64,000 nucleotides of DNA, taken from positions 1,984,001 to 2,048,000 of the forward strand of contig NZ_OZ244781.1 of assembly GCF_965219595.1 (NCBI RefSeq), given 5' to 3'. How positions within the stretch are numbered: position 1 is the stretch's first letter; the number at the start of each line of letters is the position of its first letter. Below are positions 29,528-38,191 of this stretch, piece by piece. Source of the DNA: Poriferisodalis sp022821985 (GTDB lineage: Bacteria; Actinomycetota; Acidimicrobiia; Acidimicrobiales; Poriferisodalaceae). The notes beneath the pieces are model-generated. The model was given only the letters and a program-made list of their open reading frames with translations. It ran no database searches and was not told where the DNA came from. The translations under genes were made by a program, and so were the position numbers.

Positions 29528-32245
29528 ATGGCCGACATCGCTACCGACGAAATTGCCGATGCGGGCGAGCTGCCGAGTGGTGCTGAGTTCATTCGCTGCG
29601 CGCTACAGGTAAACCCGCACCACTACGGCGCGAGCTACCGCAGCGCCCCCAGCGACGGTGACTCCGCGAGCTATGCATCGAAGCTCATCGCCAGTGCACT
29701 CGAGCTTGAGATTGGCGCGATTGCAATCACGGATCACAACAGTGTCCGGGATATAGCCGCATTCCAAGCAGCTGCCATTGAATCCGACCTGACGGTGCTC
29801 CCCGGATTCGAGATCGAGTCGACAGACGGCATCCACGTCCTTTGCATCTATGACGCAGACACGGACACTGCTCAACTTGAACGCTTCTTGGGTGAGTTCG
29901 GCATACGCGAAACGGAACCTTCGAGCGAACCGTGCAGCAAGGACTTTTCGACAATCCTCGCCACAGTGCCCAGTCAGGGCGGAATCGCTGTGGCGGCGCA
30001 TGCCATCGGCTCGAAGGGTCTCTTTCAAGCCCTCCAAAAGAACGCCCGAGCATTGGCGTGGAGAAACGAGCATCTGCTGGCGATACAGATTCCATCATCC
30101 ATTGACGAACTCCAAGAGGGGCCACGCGCGATCGTTCGAAACCATGCGCCGGAGTACCAGCGGGCCTACATGGCTGGCAAGCAGCAAGCGATCGCCGTGG
30201 TCAACGCGAAGGATGTCGCCCGCATCGAGGACCTGAACGACCCGGGCGCTACGACCCTGATCAAGTTCTCCGGTCGGCCAGGGGTCGAGGGTCTTCGCCA
30301 GGCCTTTCTGGACCCAGACTCGCGGATACGCCTAAACACGGATGAGCAACCAGAAGAGCATTCGGAGTTGGTGGCCATCACTTGGGAGGGAGGCGGGTTC
30401 CTAGATGGCGGTGCCATCCACTTCAATCCGAATCTCAATGTCCTCATCGGCGGACGGGGCACCGGCAAGTCCACAGTGATCGAGAGTATCCGCTACGTGC
30501 TGGATCTGGAGCCAGTGGGCGACGAGGCGCGCAATGCGCATCGAGACATTGTGCGCCAGGTTCTCCGGAGCGGTACCAAGGTCACTCTCGTGGTGCGCTC
30601 GTTGCACCCTGCTGAGCGCAGTTACCGCATTGAACGCACAGTGCCCAATCCTGCCATCGTCCGGAATGAGCTCGGGGAGATATCGAACCTGCTCCCCGCA
30701 GACGTCTTGCCCCGTGCCGAGGTTTATGGGCAGCACGAGATATCCGAGCTCACCCGGAGCCGGCCCAAGCTGACGCGCCTTCTTCACCGCTTCGTGCGCA
30801 CCGATGCTGATGCGGACGCACACAAGACGAGCATTCTGCGCGAGCTTCAGTCCTCTCGCAAATCCCTGCTCGACACGCAGGCCGAGATCGAAGACATCCA
30901 AGAACGCCTCGCGGCACTCCCTCAGCTCCAAGAAACGCTGGAGCGCTTTCAAGAGGCCGGTCTCGAAGAACGCCTTCGCGACCAGAGTCTGCTGGTTCGA
31001 GAGTCACAGATAGTTGAGTCAATACCTGAGCGTTTGCAGCCGCTGCGCGATTCGGTAGCGACACTGCGTCAAGAGCTTCCGCTGGACCGCGCCTTTCTCT
31101 CTAAGAAGGCGTTGGCTGATCTGCCCGGCGGCTCGATTCTCGATGGTGCCAACGAGGTGTTGCAGGAGTTGAGCAACGCTCTTGAGGATGCGACCCGCCG
31201 AATTGAAAGTGCCTTGAAGACAGCCGACGACCGCATCGAAGCGATCTCGTCGAGATGGATGGAACACAAGTCCGTGATAGATGCGGAGTATCAGGCGATA
31301 TTGCGTGACCTGCAAAAGTCCGCGATCGACGGCGAAGAGTTCATCCGGTTGCGCGGCAACATCGAAGGCCTTCGGCCACTCGAGGATCGGCAGGTCGCCC
31401 TATCGAAGCTGCACGCTGAAGCGCGTCAGCGTCGGCGCAATCTGCTCGACGATTGGGAAGGCGTTAAGGCCAGCCAGTTCCGTGACCTGTCCCGCGCCGC
31501 AAAGCGCGTGAACAAGAAGCTGCGCGGCTTTGTCAAGGTAGAGGTCAGGGCGGCGGGCGACCGAGATCCTCTAGCGGACTTGCTCAGGGATGAGGTCGGT
31601 GGCCGATTGACGGAGGCGATCAGGCAGCTTGAGTCGATGGATCAGTTGTCGTTGCCAGATTTCGTTGCACGATGCCGAAATGGCGCTGCCGAATTGGTCA
31701 CGCACTACGGCCTCACGAGAACGCAAGCCGAGAATTTGGCTCGTGCTGGCGAGAGCACCTTCATGAAGATTGAGGAACTAGAGCTACCGCCGACGACGGA
31801 TCTCTTTCTGAATACATCCGGTGATCAGCGCGACGAGGTCTGGCAATCGCTTGACCAGCTGTCGAAGGGCCAGAAGGCCACCGCAGTCCTGTTGTTGTTG
31901 CTGCTGGATTCCGATGCTCCGCTAATTGTCGATCAGCCCGAGGATGACCTCGATAACCGCTTCATCAGCGAGGTGATCGTCGAGAAAATGCGAGAGAGCA
32001 AGCGGCGGCGCCAATTCGTCTTCTCCACTCACAACGCGAATATCCCGGTGCTCGGCGACGCAGAACTCATTTTGGGCCTCGATGCAACTGGCGAGGCCGA
32101 CGATGTGGAAGATGTTGGTCATGCGTTCATCGACCCCGAGCACATGGGATCCATTGACTCCTCACCAGTTCGGACGCTGGTTGAGGAGATCCTCGAGGGG
32201 GGCAAGGACGCCTTCGAGCGCCGTCGCCGCAAGTACGGCTTTTGA
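29528..32245 (+). CDS. PHP domain-SMC-type ATPase (TrlF-like)
   Basis: A 905-residue protein. Residues 20-125 resemble a PHP phosphoesterase domain (AITDHN with Asp69 and His70; GFEIESTDGIHVL), but the usual first HxH reads QVNPHHY at 27-33. Residues from about 290 on form an ABC/SMC-like ATPase: Walker A GGRGTGKS at 308-315, a long coiled coil (about 420-690), signature LSKGQK near 778 and Walker B VDQPEDD at 801-807. This layout fits proteins annotated as TrlF-family AAA-like ATPases. ATG at 29528 is used; the open frame continues upstream through the transposase scar. It is 9 bases from the next gene. Confidence 0.75.
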   Translation: MADIATDEIADAGELPSGAEFIRCALQVNPHHYGASYRSAPSDGDSASYASKLIASALELEIGAIAITDHNSVRDIAAFQAAAIESDLTVLPGFEIESTDGIHVLCIYDADTDTAQLERFLGEFGIRETEPSSEPCSKDFSTILATVPSQGGIAVAAHAIGSKGLFQALQKNARALAWRNEHLLAIQIPSSIDELQEGPRAIVRNHAPEYQRAYMAGKQQAIAVVNAKDVARIEDLNDPGATTLIKFSGRPGVEGLRQAFLDPDSRIRLNTDEQPEEHSELVAITWEGGGFLDGGAIHFNPNLNVLIGGRGTGKSTVIESIRYVLDLEPVGDEARNAHRDIVRQVLRSGTKVTLVVRSLHPAERSYRIERTVPNPAIVRNELGEISNLLPADVLPRAEVYGQHEISELTRSRPKLTRLLHRFVRTDADADAHKTSILRELQSSRKSLLDTQAEIEDIQERLAALPQLQETLERFQEAGLEERLRDQSLLVRESQIVESIPERLQPLRDSVATLRQELPLDRAFLSKKALADLPGGSILDGANEVLQELSNALEDATRRIESALKTADDRIEAISSRWMEHKSVIDAEYQAILRDLQKSAIDGEEFIRLRGNIEGLRPLEDRQVALSKLHAEARQRRRNLLDDWEGVKASQFRDLSRAAKRVNKKLRGFVKVEVRAAGDRDPLADLLRDEVGGRLTEAIRQLESMDQLSLPDFVARCRNGAAELVTHYGLTRTQAENLARAGESTFMKIEELELPPTTDLFLNTSGDQRDEVWQSLDQLSKGQKATAVLLLLLLDSDAPLIVDQPEDDLDNRFISEVIVEKMRESKRRRQFVFSTHNANIPVLGDAELILGLDATGEADDVEDVGHAFIDPEHMGSIDSSPVRTLVEEILEGGKDAFERRRRKYGF

Positions 32246-32254
32246 GCGTGGACG

Positions 32255-33475
32255 ATGAACCGGACGGACTTGCTACAGCTGATTGCAGGCGGCGAGAACT
32301 CACGCGTCGAATTCAAACGGGACGATATTCCGCCTGAGCGAATGGCCTCGAGGCTTGCGGGGCTCCTGAATCTCGATGGTGGACATGTGCTCCTTGGGAT
32401 TGAGGATGACAGATCGATCTCGGGACTGTCTCGAGCGACTGTGAAGGCAGAAGAGTGGGTCATGCAGGTCGCAAGCGATCACCTTCAACCCTCGGTCATT
32501 CCAACGTGGGAGGTTGTCGAGCCCCAGGACGGCCTCGCGGTCGGCATCGTGACTGTGCCTGCCAACGCGCCCGACAAGCCATACAAGGCCAAACAAGGCT
32601 CGCACTGGGTTACCAAGGTTCGTGTCGGCACGACAACGCGCGATGCGACGCGAGAAGAAGAACAGCGGTTGTACCAGCAGTCCGGTGGTCTGCGGTATGG
32701 CCTGAAGCCGGTGCCAGGAACCTCGCTCGAAGATCTCGACACACGGAGGCTGCAGGACTACTTCGCACGTGTTCTGTCTGACAGTGACCATCCTGTGCCT
32801 GGCTCAGAGCCGTGGGCCCAACTGCTCTGCAACCTTGAGTTGGCCACTAAGTCACATGGGCAGACCCTCGCGACGGTGGACGGCATGCTGCTTTTTGGGC
32901 TACGTGTCGGCCGGTTTCTTCCTCAATCCGGAATTCGGGCTGTGTGCTACGACGGACCCGCACCTGACTATGCAGTTCGAGCAGATGAGAAGATCACCGG
33001 TTCGCTAGTTCCTCTGCGGAGTGAGGAAGGAACGCTGTTGGAGACAGGCGTCGTCGACCGGGCATGGGACTTTGTGCGACGAAACACTGGGGTCTCGGCA
33101 GCATTGCAGGGTGCCCAGAGTGTCCAGCGGTGGGATTACCCGGAGTCAGCGCTTCGTGAGGTTCTCGTGAATTCCGTGGTTCACCGCGACTACAGCATCT
33201 TGGGCACGGACATTATGTTGAGCATTTTTTCCGACCGTCTCGAAGTTCAGAGCCCTGGCCGACTTCCGAACACGGTGACTGTCAGTGGCATGCGGGCGGG
33301 CGCACGCTACGCGCGCAATCAAGTTCTCGTGAATTTCATGCGCGACTACCGCTACGTCGATGCCCGCGGCATGGGGATACGTAACAAGGTCATGCCCGTC
33401 ATGGCATCGCACAACGGCTCCGAGCCGGATCTGATTGAAGAAGAGCACCGATTCACGGTGTGTCTCTGGAAGTAG
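32255..33475 (+). CDS. AlbA/Schlafen-type ATP-binding protein
   Basis: A 406-residue protein. The N-terminal AlbA_2/Schlafen-like domain shows SRVEFKRDDIPPE, then NLDGGHVLLGIEDD. The C-terminal part resembles the HATPase_c_4 module of 'putative transcriptional regulator/RecG-related' proteins: REVLVNSVVHRDYSI and SDRLEVQSPGRLPNTVT. Nuclease, DNA-binding and regulatory roles are all known among relatives. It starts 9 bases after the PHP-SMC gene, so the two form a two-gene operon. It converges with the MATE gene with an 8-base gap. Confidence 0.78.
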   Translation: MNRTDLLQLIAGGENSRVEFKRDDIPPERMASRLAGLLNLDGGHVLLGIEDDRSISGLSRATVKAEEWVMQVASDHLQPSVIPTWEVVEPQDGLAVGIVTVPANAPDKPYKAKQGSHWVTKVRVGTTTRDATREEEQRLYQQSGGLRYGLKPVPGTSLEDLDTRRLQDYFARVLSDSDHPVPGSEPWAQLLCNLELATKSHGQTLATVDGMLLFGLRVGRFLPQSGIRAVCYDGPAPDYAVRADEKITGSLVPLRSEEGTLLETGVVDRAWDFVRRNTGVSAALQGAQSVQRWDYPESALREVLVNSVVHRDYSILGTDIMLSIFSDRLEVQSPGRLPNTVTVSGMRAGARYARNQVLVNFMRDYRYVDARGMGIRNKVMPVMASHNGSEPDLIEEEHRFTVCLWK

Positions 33476-33483
33476 CGGGGCGC

Positions 33484-34794
33484 TCAGTCCTCGCCGGTAC
33501 GCAACCAGGCGTCGCCCCGGAAGCGGATCCACTGCGGCGCTGCTCGGAAGAACATGAACAGGGTGAGCGCCACCCACAGCCAGCCGATGCCCAGATCCAG
33601 GATGCGCACCGCGCCGCCGACGATCGCGAAGCCCGCCGCGGCACCGGCCATCGCCCGTGCCAGGAAGCCCAAGTCGCCCGCGCCGATGAAGATGCCGTCG
33701 AAGGCGAAAGCTGCGGCATTGACGGGCTGCGCGACGGCCACGAACAGCAGGATGAAGCCGCTGAGCGCGACGACAGCAGGGTCGTTGCTGAAGATCGACG
33801 CCAGCGGTCCGCGCAGCAGCACGAGAAACAGCCCGAACACAGCGCTGAGCTGGATGCTCATGCCGATCATGCGGACGCTGGCCGCGCGAGCCACGTCGGG
33901 GCGGCTGGCACCGAGTTCCTTGGCCACCATGGCCTGACCCGCGATCGCCACTGCGTCGAGGGCGAGCGAGAAGAACGACCAGATCTGTACGCCGACTTCG
34001 TGCGATGCCACCTCGGTGGTGCCGATACGGGAAGCGAACACTGCAGCCAGCACGAACGCGCCCCGCAGCGACGCCGTGCGCACGAACATCTGGGCGCCGA
34101 CACGGGCGTAACGCCACGCCGCGGCCCCAACGAGCCGCAGCCTCGCGCCGACCGCCCGAACGTGACGATGGACAGCGACAGCGAAGGCCAGTGCGGCACC
34201 CCACTGCGCGATGACCGTCGACCATGCCGCGCCGGCGATGCCCATGTCGAGCTCGAATACCAGAACGAGCTCGATTCCCAGGTTCCCTGCCGCTGAAGCC
34301 ACCGCGATCACGAGGGGTGTGACCGTGTCCTGGGTGCCCCGCAGGTAGCCCGTGGCCGCCATGCCCGCCAGCAACGCGGTAAAGCCGATGAGGCTGATCC
34401 TCAGGTACGTAAGCGCGTGATCAGCGACTTCGGGGGTCGGGTCGAACACGCCGACGAGATAGCCCGAGCCGGCCCACATGCCCAGGCTGAACACCACGCC
34501 CAACCCGATCGACAGCCACATGCCGGCGATGCCCTGTTCGGCTGCTCGACGCAGCGATCCGGCGCCCACCAGCCGGCCGACGAGGCCGGTTGTGCCGTAG
34601 GCGAGGAAGATCAGAATTGCGTGAGCACTGAGCAGGATGGCGGAGGCGATCGCAAGCCCGGCGAGTTCGGGCGTGCCGAGCCTCCCGACGATCGCCCTGT
34701 CGGTGAGCACATACAGCGGCTCGGCGATCAGCGCCCCGAACGCCGGCACCGCGAGCAGCAGGATCTCACGGTCGTAGACCGTGCGTCGAAACAC
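33484..34794 (-). CDS. MATE family efflux transporter
   Basis: A 436-residue, 12-helix DinF/MATE-type exporter. It begins EILLLAVPAFGALIAEPLYVLTDRAIVG, the family's first helix with the conserved Pro, followed by GYLRGTQDT and, in the second half, RGAFVLAAVFASRIGTTEVASHEVG. Transport is drug or metabolite efflux driven by H+ or Na+. The substrate is unknown. It follows the lipoprotein dehydrogenase gene on the same strand by 34 bases. Confidence 0.9.
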   Translation of the reverse strand: MFRRTVYDREILLLAVPAFGALIAEPLYVLTDRAIVGRLGTPELAGLAIASAILLSAHAILIFLAYGTTGLVGRLVGAGSLRRAAEQGIAGMWLSIGLGVVFSLGMWAGSGYLVGVFDPTPEVADHALTYLRISLIGFTALLAGMAATGYLRGTQDTVTPLVIAVASAAGNLGIELVLVFELDMGIAGAAWSTVIAQWGAALAFAVAVHRHVRAVGARLRLVGAAAWRYARVGAQMFVRTASLRGAFVLAAVFASRIGTTEVASHEVGVQIWSFFSLALDAVAIAGQAMVAKELGASRPDVARAASVRMIGMSIQLSAVFGLFLVLLRGPLASIFSNDPAVVALSGFILLFVAVAQPVNAAAFAFDGIFIGAGDLGFLARAMAGAAAGFAIVGGAVRILDLGIGWLWVALTLFMFFRAAPQWIRFRGDAWLRTGED

Positions 34795-34828
34795 GGCTAC
34801 GTCCCGGATCCGGCAGGTGCTGCGTGCG

Positions 34829-36181
34829 TCATCCGGTCAGGCGCCACACGCCGATTTCCATGTCGATCACGTAGAGCTCGCCCGCTGCGTCGACCGCGAA
34901 CCCGACCGGTCGGGGCGTGCTCACGCCTAGGTGCCAGACGTCGTCGGGCTGCGTGTCGGGCGCCACCTCCGCTGCGTAGATGTCGCCGCCGCACAGATCG
35001 GCGAAGACATAGCGGCCGGCCAACCAGTCGAGTTGGCCGCCCCGGTAGACGTGGCCCCCGATGACGGCGCACAGACCCCGCCCATGCCGGTACTCCAGAT
35101 CGGGCGGCCGGTGGTTGGCGAGCTCGTCGCCCACGAATCGCCGGCTGCCTTCGTAGGCATTCCAGCCCAGGTTGGCGCCGCCCTCATCGAGGCCGAGCAT
35201 CGTGACTTCTTCCATGCACTGCTGTCCGACATCGGAGATCCACAGAGTGCTGGTCGCCTCGTCGAGCGACATGCGGAACGGGTTGCGCGCCCCGTAGGCC
35301 CAGATGTGCGGATCGCTGCCGGGTCCGAGGTCGGGGTTGCCGGGCGCCGGTATCAAGCGCCAGTCGCCTGGATCGGCGCTGTTGCCTCCTTCGACGGCGA
35401 ATCGCAGCACAGCCCCGAGCGGGGTGGCGAGATTCTGACCGTGATGGCGCGGATCGCCGAGGCCGCCGCCGTCACCGAACGACACGTAGAGCAGCCCATC
35501 CGGATCGAACAGCAGGTCACCGCCGTTGTGCTGTGCATTGGTCTGCTTCACCTCCAGCACATCGGCGTACAGGTTCTCCAGCGTCGTTCGATCCGCGCTC
35601 GGCGTGAGCACGGTGAGCACGCTCGACCCGTGGCGGTCGGTGCGGTTGATCCACAGCCGCCCGTCGGGGCCCAGCGTCATGCCCACCAAGCCTTGGTCGT
35701 GCTCGGCCGCCGTGTTCGAGGAGAAATCGGCAACGGGTTCCGCGCTGATGACCGCACCGAAGTCGCGGCCGGCTTGCGCTGCGAAGTTGGGTGCAAATCG
35801 CCAGATGCGTCCCCTGCGATCGCCCACGAAACCGCCGCCTGCTGCACCGGCGCTGTCGAAGACCATCACCGTCGCCTCAGCCAGATCGATATACGGCACC
35901 AGCGTCACGGAACGCCCGGGTGCCGCCTCTCTCAGCGGTGTTGCGCTCAATTCGGTCAGCCCCTGCGGACAGGGTGTGTTTGATGCGATGTACTCGGGCG
36001 TCTGCGTCAGCGGCAAGGTGGTCGCAGGCTCGCTTGTCGCAGCGCTGCCCGCGCCGTCTGGACTGCCGATGGCGGGGCTGGCGCCCTCGTCGATCCCGAT
36101 GTCAGAACACCCCACTGCCAGCGCCCCGGCAGCGATGGCCGCAGCGCAGGTGGCAATGCTGAACAGCCGTCCACCCCGCAC
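34829..36181 (-). CDS. PQQ-dependent sugar dehydrogenase-like lipoprotein
   Basis: A 450-residue secreted lipoprotein. The signal peptide has lipobox LAVGC near residue 24. The mature protein is a six-bladed beta-propeller of the glucose/sorbosone dehydrogenase type: FGDGGGLGDPRHHGQN, IWAYGARNPFRMS and WISDVGQQCMEEV are the recurring PQQ-sugar dehydrogenase-like blade motifs. It probably oxidises a sugar or related alcohol outside the membrane. Cofactor binding is inferred from the family and no pqq genes are in the window. GTG start at 36181. Confidence 0.87.
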   Translation of the reverse strand: MRGGRLFSIATCAAAIAAGALAVGCSDIGIDEGASPAIGSPDGAGSAATSEPATTLPLTQTPEYIASNTPCPQGLTELSATPLREAAPGRSVTLVPYIDLAEATVMVFDSAGAAGGGFVGDRRGRIWRFAPNFAAQAGRDFGAVISAEPVADFSSNTAAEHDQGLVGMTLGPDGRLWINRTDRHGSSVLTVLTPSADRTTLENLYADVLEVKQTNAQHNGGDLLFDPDGLLYVSFGDGGGLGDPRHHGQNLATPLGAVLRFAVEGGNSADPGDWRLIPAPGNPDLGPGSDPHIWAYGARNPFRMSLDEATSTLWISDVGQQCMEEVTMLGLDEGGANLGWNAYEGSRRFVGDELANHRPPDLEYRHGRGLCAVIGGHVYRGGQLDWLAGRYVFADLCGGDIYAAEVAPDTQPDDVWHLGVSTPRPVGFAVDAAGELYVIDMEIGVWRLTG

Positions 36182-36256
36182 CCGGCCAATGTACGCCCGC
36201 CCACCGGCGCCGCCTCTGAGGTTGTGGCCGCCGGAACGGCACGACAGAATGTGCCG

Positions 36257-36334
36257 GTGAGCGCGTCAGCACGCCGAACCGGCTGCCCGGCCGAGCCTGC
36301 GAGGCGCGGCGCGACAGGAGGGGTACTCATCTAG
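36257..36334 (+). CDS. Candidate ilv leader peptide ending Val-Leu-Ile
   Basis: A 25-codon frame from GTG 36257 to TAG 36332-36334. Its last three codons are GTA-CTC-ATC, one each for valine, leucine and isoleucine, the end products of the pathway encoded downstream. It is followed at once by two hairpins and a T-run. No convincing ribosome binding site precedes the GTG, and the frame could start elsewhere. The three branched-chain codons beside the stop are the main evidence. Confidence 0.4.
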   Translation: MSASARRTGCPAEPARRGATGGVLI

Positions 36335-36359
36335 GCGAGCCGTTTCGTCCGCGCTCGCC
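36334..36359 (+). promoter_or_regulatory. ilvB: Upstream hairpin of the ilvB leader
   Basis: GGCGAGC (36334-36340) is fully complementary to GCTCGCC (36353-36359), with a 12-base loop. It begins at the last base of the candidate leader peptide's stop codon, so a ribosome stalled on the Val-Leu-Ile codons would cover its 5' arm. It ends two bases before the terminator stem. How opening it would affect the terminator is not obvious from the sequence. Confidence 0.5.
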
Positions 36360-36361
36360 CT

Positions 36362-36385
36362 GCCTCCCGCTCGGGGGGCTTTTTT
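36362..36385 (+). terminator. ilvB: Intrinsic terminator/attenuator in the ilvB leader
   Basis: GCCTCCC (36362-36368) pairs with GGGGGGC (36373-36379) over seven base pairs including one G-T, with loop GCTC, followed directly by six T residues at 36380-36385. The ilvB ribosome binding site AGGAG (36391-36395) and ATG (36403) come right after. A terminator in this position can only act on transcripts headed into ilvB, which points to attenuation. Confidence 0.8.
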
Positions 36386-36402
36386 GTTTCAGGAGAATCT
36401 TC

Positions 36403-38157
36403 ATGGAGCTCACAGGCGCTCAGGCACTGATGCGAAGCCTGGAGATGAGTGGCGTCGAAGTCATGTTCGGCCTGCCCGGCGGGGCAATCCTCCCGGTCTA
36501 CGACCCCGTGCTCGACTCACCGATCCGCCACGTCCTCGTGCGCCATGAACAAGGCGCCGGCCATATGGCGCAGGGCTACGCGCACGTCACGGGCAAGCCG
36601 GGCGTGGCGATGGTCACGAGCGGGCCTGCAGCCACGAACATCGTGACACCGCTGTGCGACGCCTTCATGGACTCGATCCCGATGGTTGTCGTGACCGGCC
36701 AGGTCGCCATGTCGGCCATCGGCTCCGACGCCTTCCAGGAGTGCGACACCACCGGCATCACCATGGCGGTGACCAAGCACAACTACCTCGTGACCGACCC
36801 GGCCGACATCCCGCGCATCGTGGCCGAGGCATTTCACATCGCCACGACCGGGCGTCCGGGCCCGGTGCTGATCGACCTGCCCAAGGACGTCAGCAACGCG
36901 ACGATGGACTGGTACTGGCCAGACGGCGTCGACCTGCCCGGCTACCGGCCCCGCCGCGAGATCGACCCGGCCGCCATTGCCGAAGCTGCCCGGCTCATCC
37001 GCACGGCGGAGCGTCCGGTCATCTACGCCGGCGGGGGACTGCTGAAGGCCCGAGCAGCGGAAGCGCTGCGGGAGCTCGCCGAGATGTGCGAGATCCACGT
37101 GGTGACCACCTTGATGGCGCGCGGCGTGTTCCCCGACCGCCACCCGCTCTGCCTCGGGATGCCGGGCATGCATGGCAACTACACCGCAGTGACGGCGATG
37201 CAGCAGGCCGACCTGCTGATCAACCTCGGAGCGCGCTTCGATGACCGGGTCACAGGCAACCCCGCGCATTTCGCCCCGGGTGCCAAGGTCATTCACGTCG
37301 ATATCGACCCGGCCGAGCACGGCAAGGTGCGGGTGCCTGATGTGCCGATCGCCGGAGATGCCAAGGTGGCGATCGAAGCGCTGATCGAAGTGCTGCGCCC
37401 CGGCGACGGCAGCGCCGTCACCGATGCGATGGCGGATCGATCTGTGTGGAAGTCGACAGTCTCAGGCTGGCAGGAGCAGTACCCCCTGAGCTATGACCAA
37501 CCGTCGAGCGGCCACCCGCTCAAGCCGCAGTTCGTGGTGGAGCAGCTGCGTGATCACACGCCCGACGACACGATCGTCGTGGCGGGCGTGGGCCAGCACC
37601 AGATGTGGGCCAGCCAGTTCTGGCAGTTCGACCACCCCTACACCTGGGTGAACTCAGGCGGTCTGGGGACCATGGGATTCGCCGTGCCTGCGGCCATCGG
37701 GGCCAAGGTGGGCCGACCGGATCGAACGGTGTGGGCAATCGATGGTGACGGCTGTTTCCAGATGACCGCACAGGAGTTGATCTCCGCCAGTGCAGAGAAC
37801 ATCCCCGTGAAGGTGGGCATCCTCAACAACGCTTACTTGGGCATGGTTCGCCAGTGGCAGGAGCTCTTTTACGCCGAGCGCTACAGCGAGGTGTATCTCA
37901 GCGCCGACCACCCCGATTACGTCGGCTGGGCCGAGGCGATGGGCTGCGTCGGCATCCGGGTGGAATCAGCGGAGGAAGTCGTTCCTGCCATCACCAAGGC
38001 GAACGCTGTCAACGACCGTCCGGTGGTGATCGACTTCCGCGTCGACACCGAGGAGAAGGTGTATCCGATGGTGCCGGCCGGAGGTTCCAACGACGACATC
38101 ATCCTCGGTCCCGAGGGCGACGCCGACGCGGCCTTGAAGGGCAGCGCACCGTCGTGA
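36403..38157 (+). CDS. ilvB: Acetolactate synthase large subunit
   Basis: A 584-residue ThDP enzyme condensing pyruvate with pyruvate or 2-oxobutyrate for valine, leucine and isoleucine synthesis. The catalytic Glu49 lies in VRHEQGAGHMA, FAD-site residues follow, and the ThDP-Mg motif GDGCFQMTAQELISASAENIPVKVGILNN spans about 448-476. It starts an ilvB-ilvN-ilvC operon after an attenuator-like leader. The start has AGGAG eight bases upstream. Confidence 0.97.
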   Translation: MELTGAQALMRSLEMSGVEVMFGLPGGAILPVYDPVLDSPIRHVLVRHEQGAGHMAQGYAHVTGKPGVAMVTSGPAATNIVTPLCDAFMDSIPMVVVTGQVAMSAIGSDAFQECDTTGITMAVTKHNYLVTDPADIPRIVAEAFHIATTGRPGPVLIDLPKDVSNATMDWYWPDGVDLPGYRPRREIDPAAIAEAARLIRTAERPVIYAGGGLLKARAAEALRELAEMCEIHVVTTLMARGVFPDRHPLCLGMPGMHGNYTAVTAMQQADLLINLGARFDDRVTGNPAHFAPGAKVIHVDIDPAEHGKVRVPDVPIAGDAKVAIEALIEVLRPGDGSAVTDAMADRSVWKSTVSGWQEQYPLSYDQPSSGHPLKPQFVVEQLRDHTPDDTIVVAGVGQHQMWASQFWQFDHPYTWVNSGGLGTMGFAVPAAIGAKVGRPDRTVWAIDGDGCFQMTAQELISASAENIPVKVGILNNAYLGMVRQWQELFYAERYSEVYLSADHPDYVGWAEAMGCVGIRVESAEEVVPAITKANAVNDRPVVIDFRVDTEEKVYPMVPAGGSNDDIILGPEGDADAALKGSAPS

Positions 38158-38191
38158 GCGGCGCGCAATGTGGCAGGCCGTCGTGAGCGGC
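38149..38191 (+). repeat. Direct repeat spanning the ilvB-ilvN junction
   Basis: CCGTCGTGAGCGGC occurs at 38149-38162 and again at 38178-38191, an exact 14-base copy 29 bases apart. The first copy contains the ilvB stop in a GTGA context. The second contains an in-frame ilvN GTG. This looks like a small tandem duplication that separated an originally overlapping stop and start. Confidence 0.75.

Noticed and set aside
36182..36402. T-box riboswitch ahead of ilvB
   Set aside because: I looked for the T-box core (GGxACCGCG-like) and a specifier stem and found neither. The leader-peptide and terminator layout fits better.
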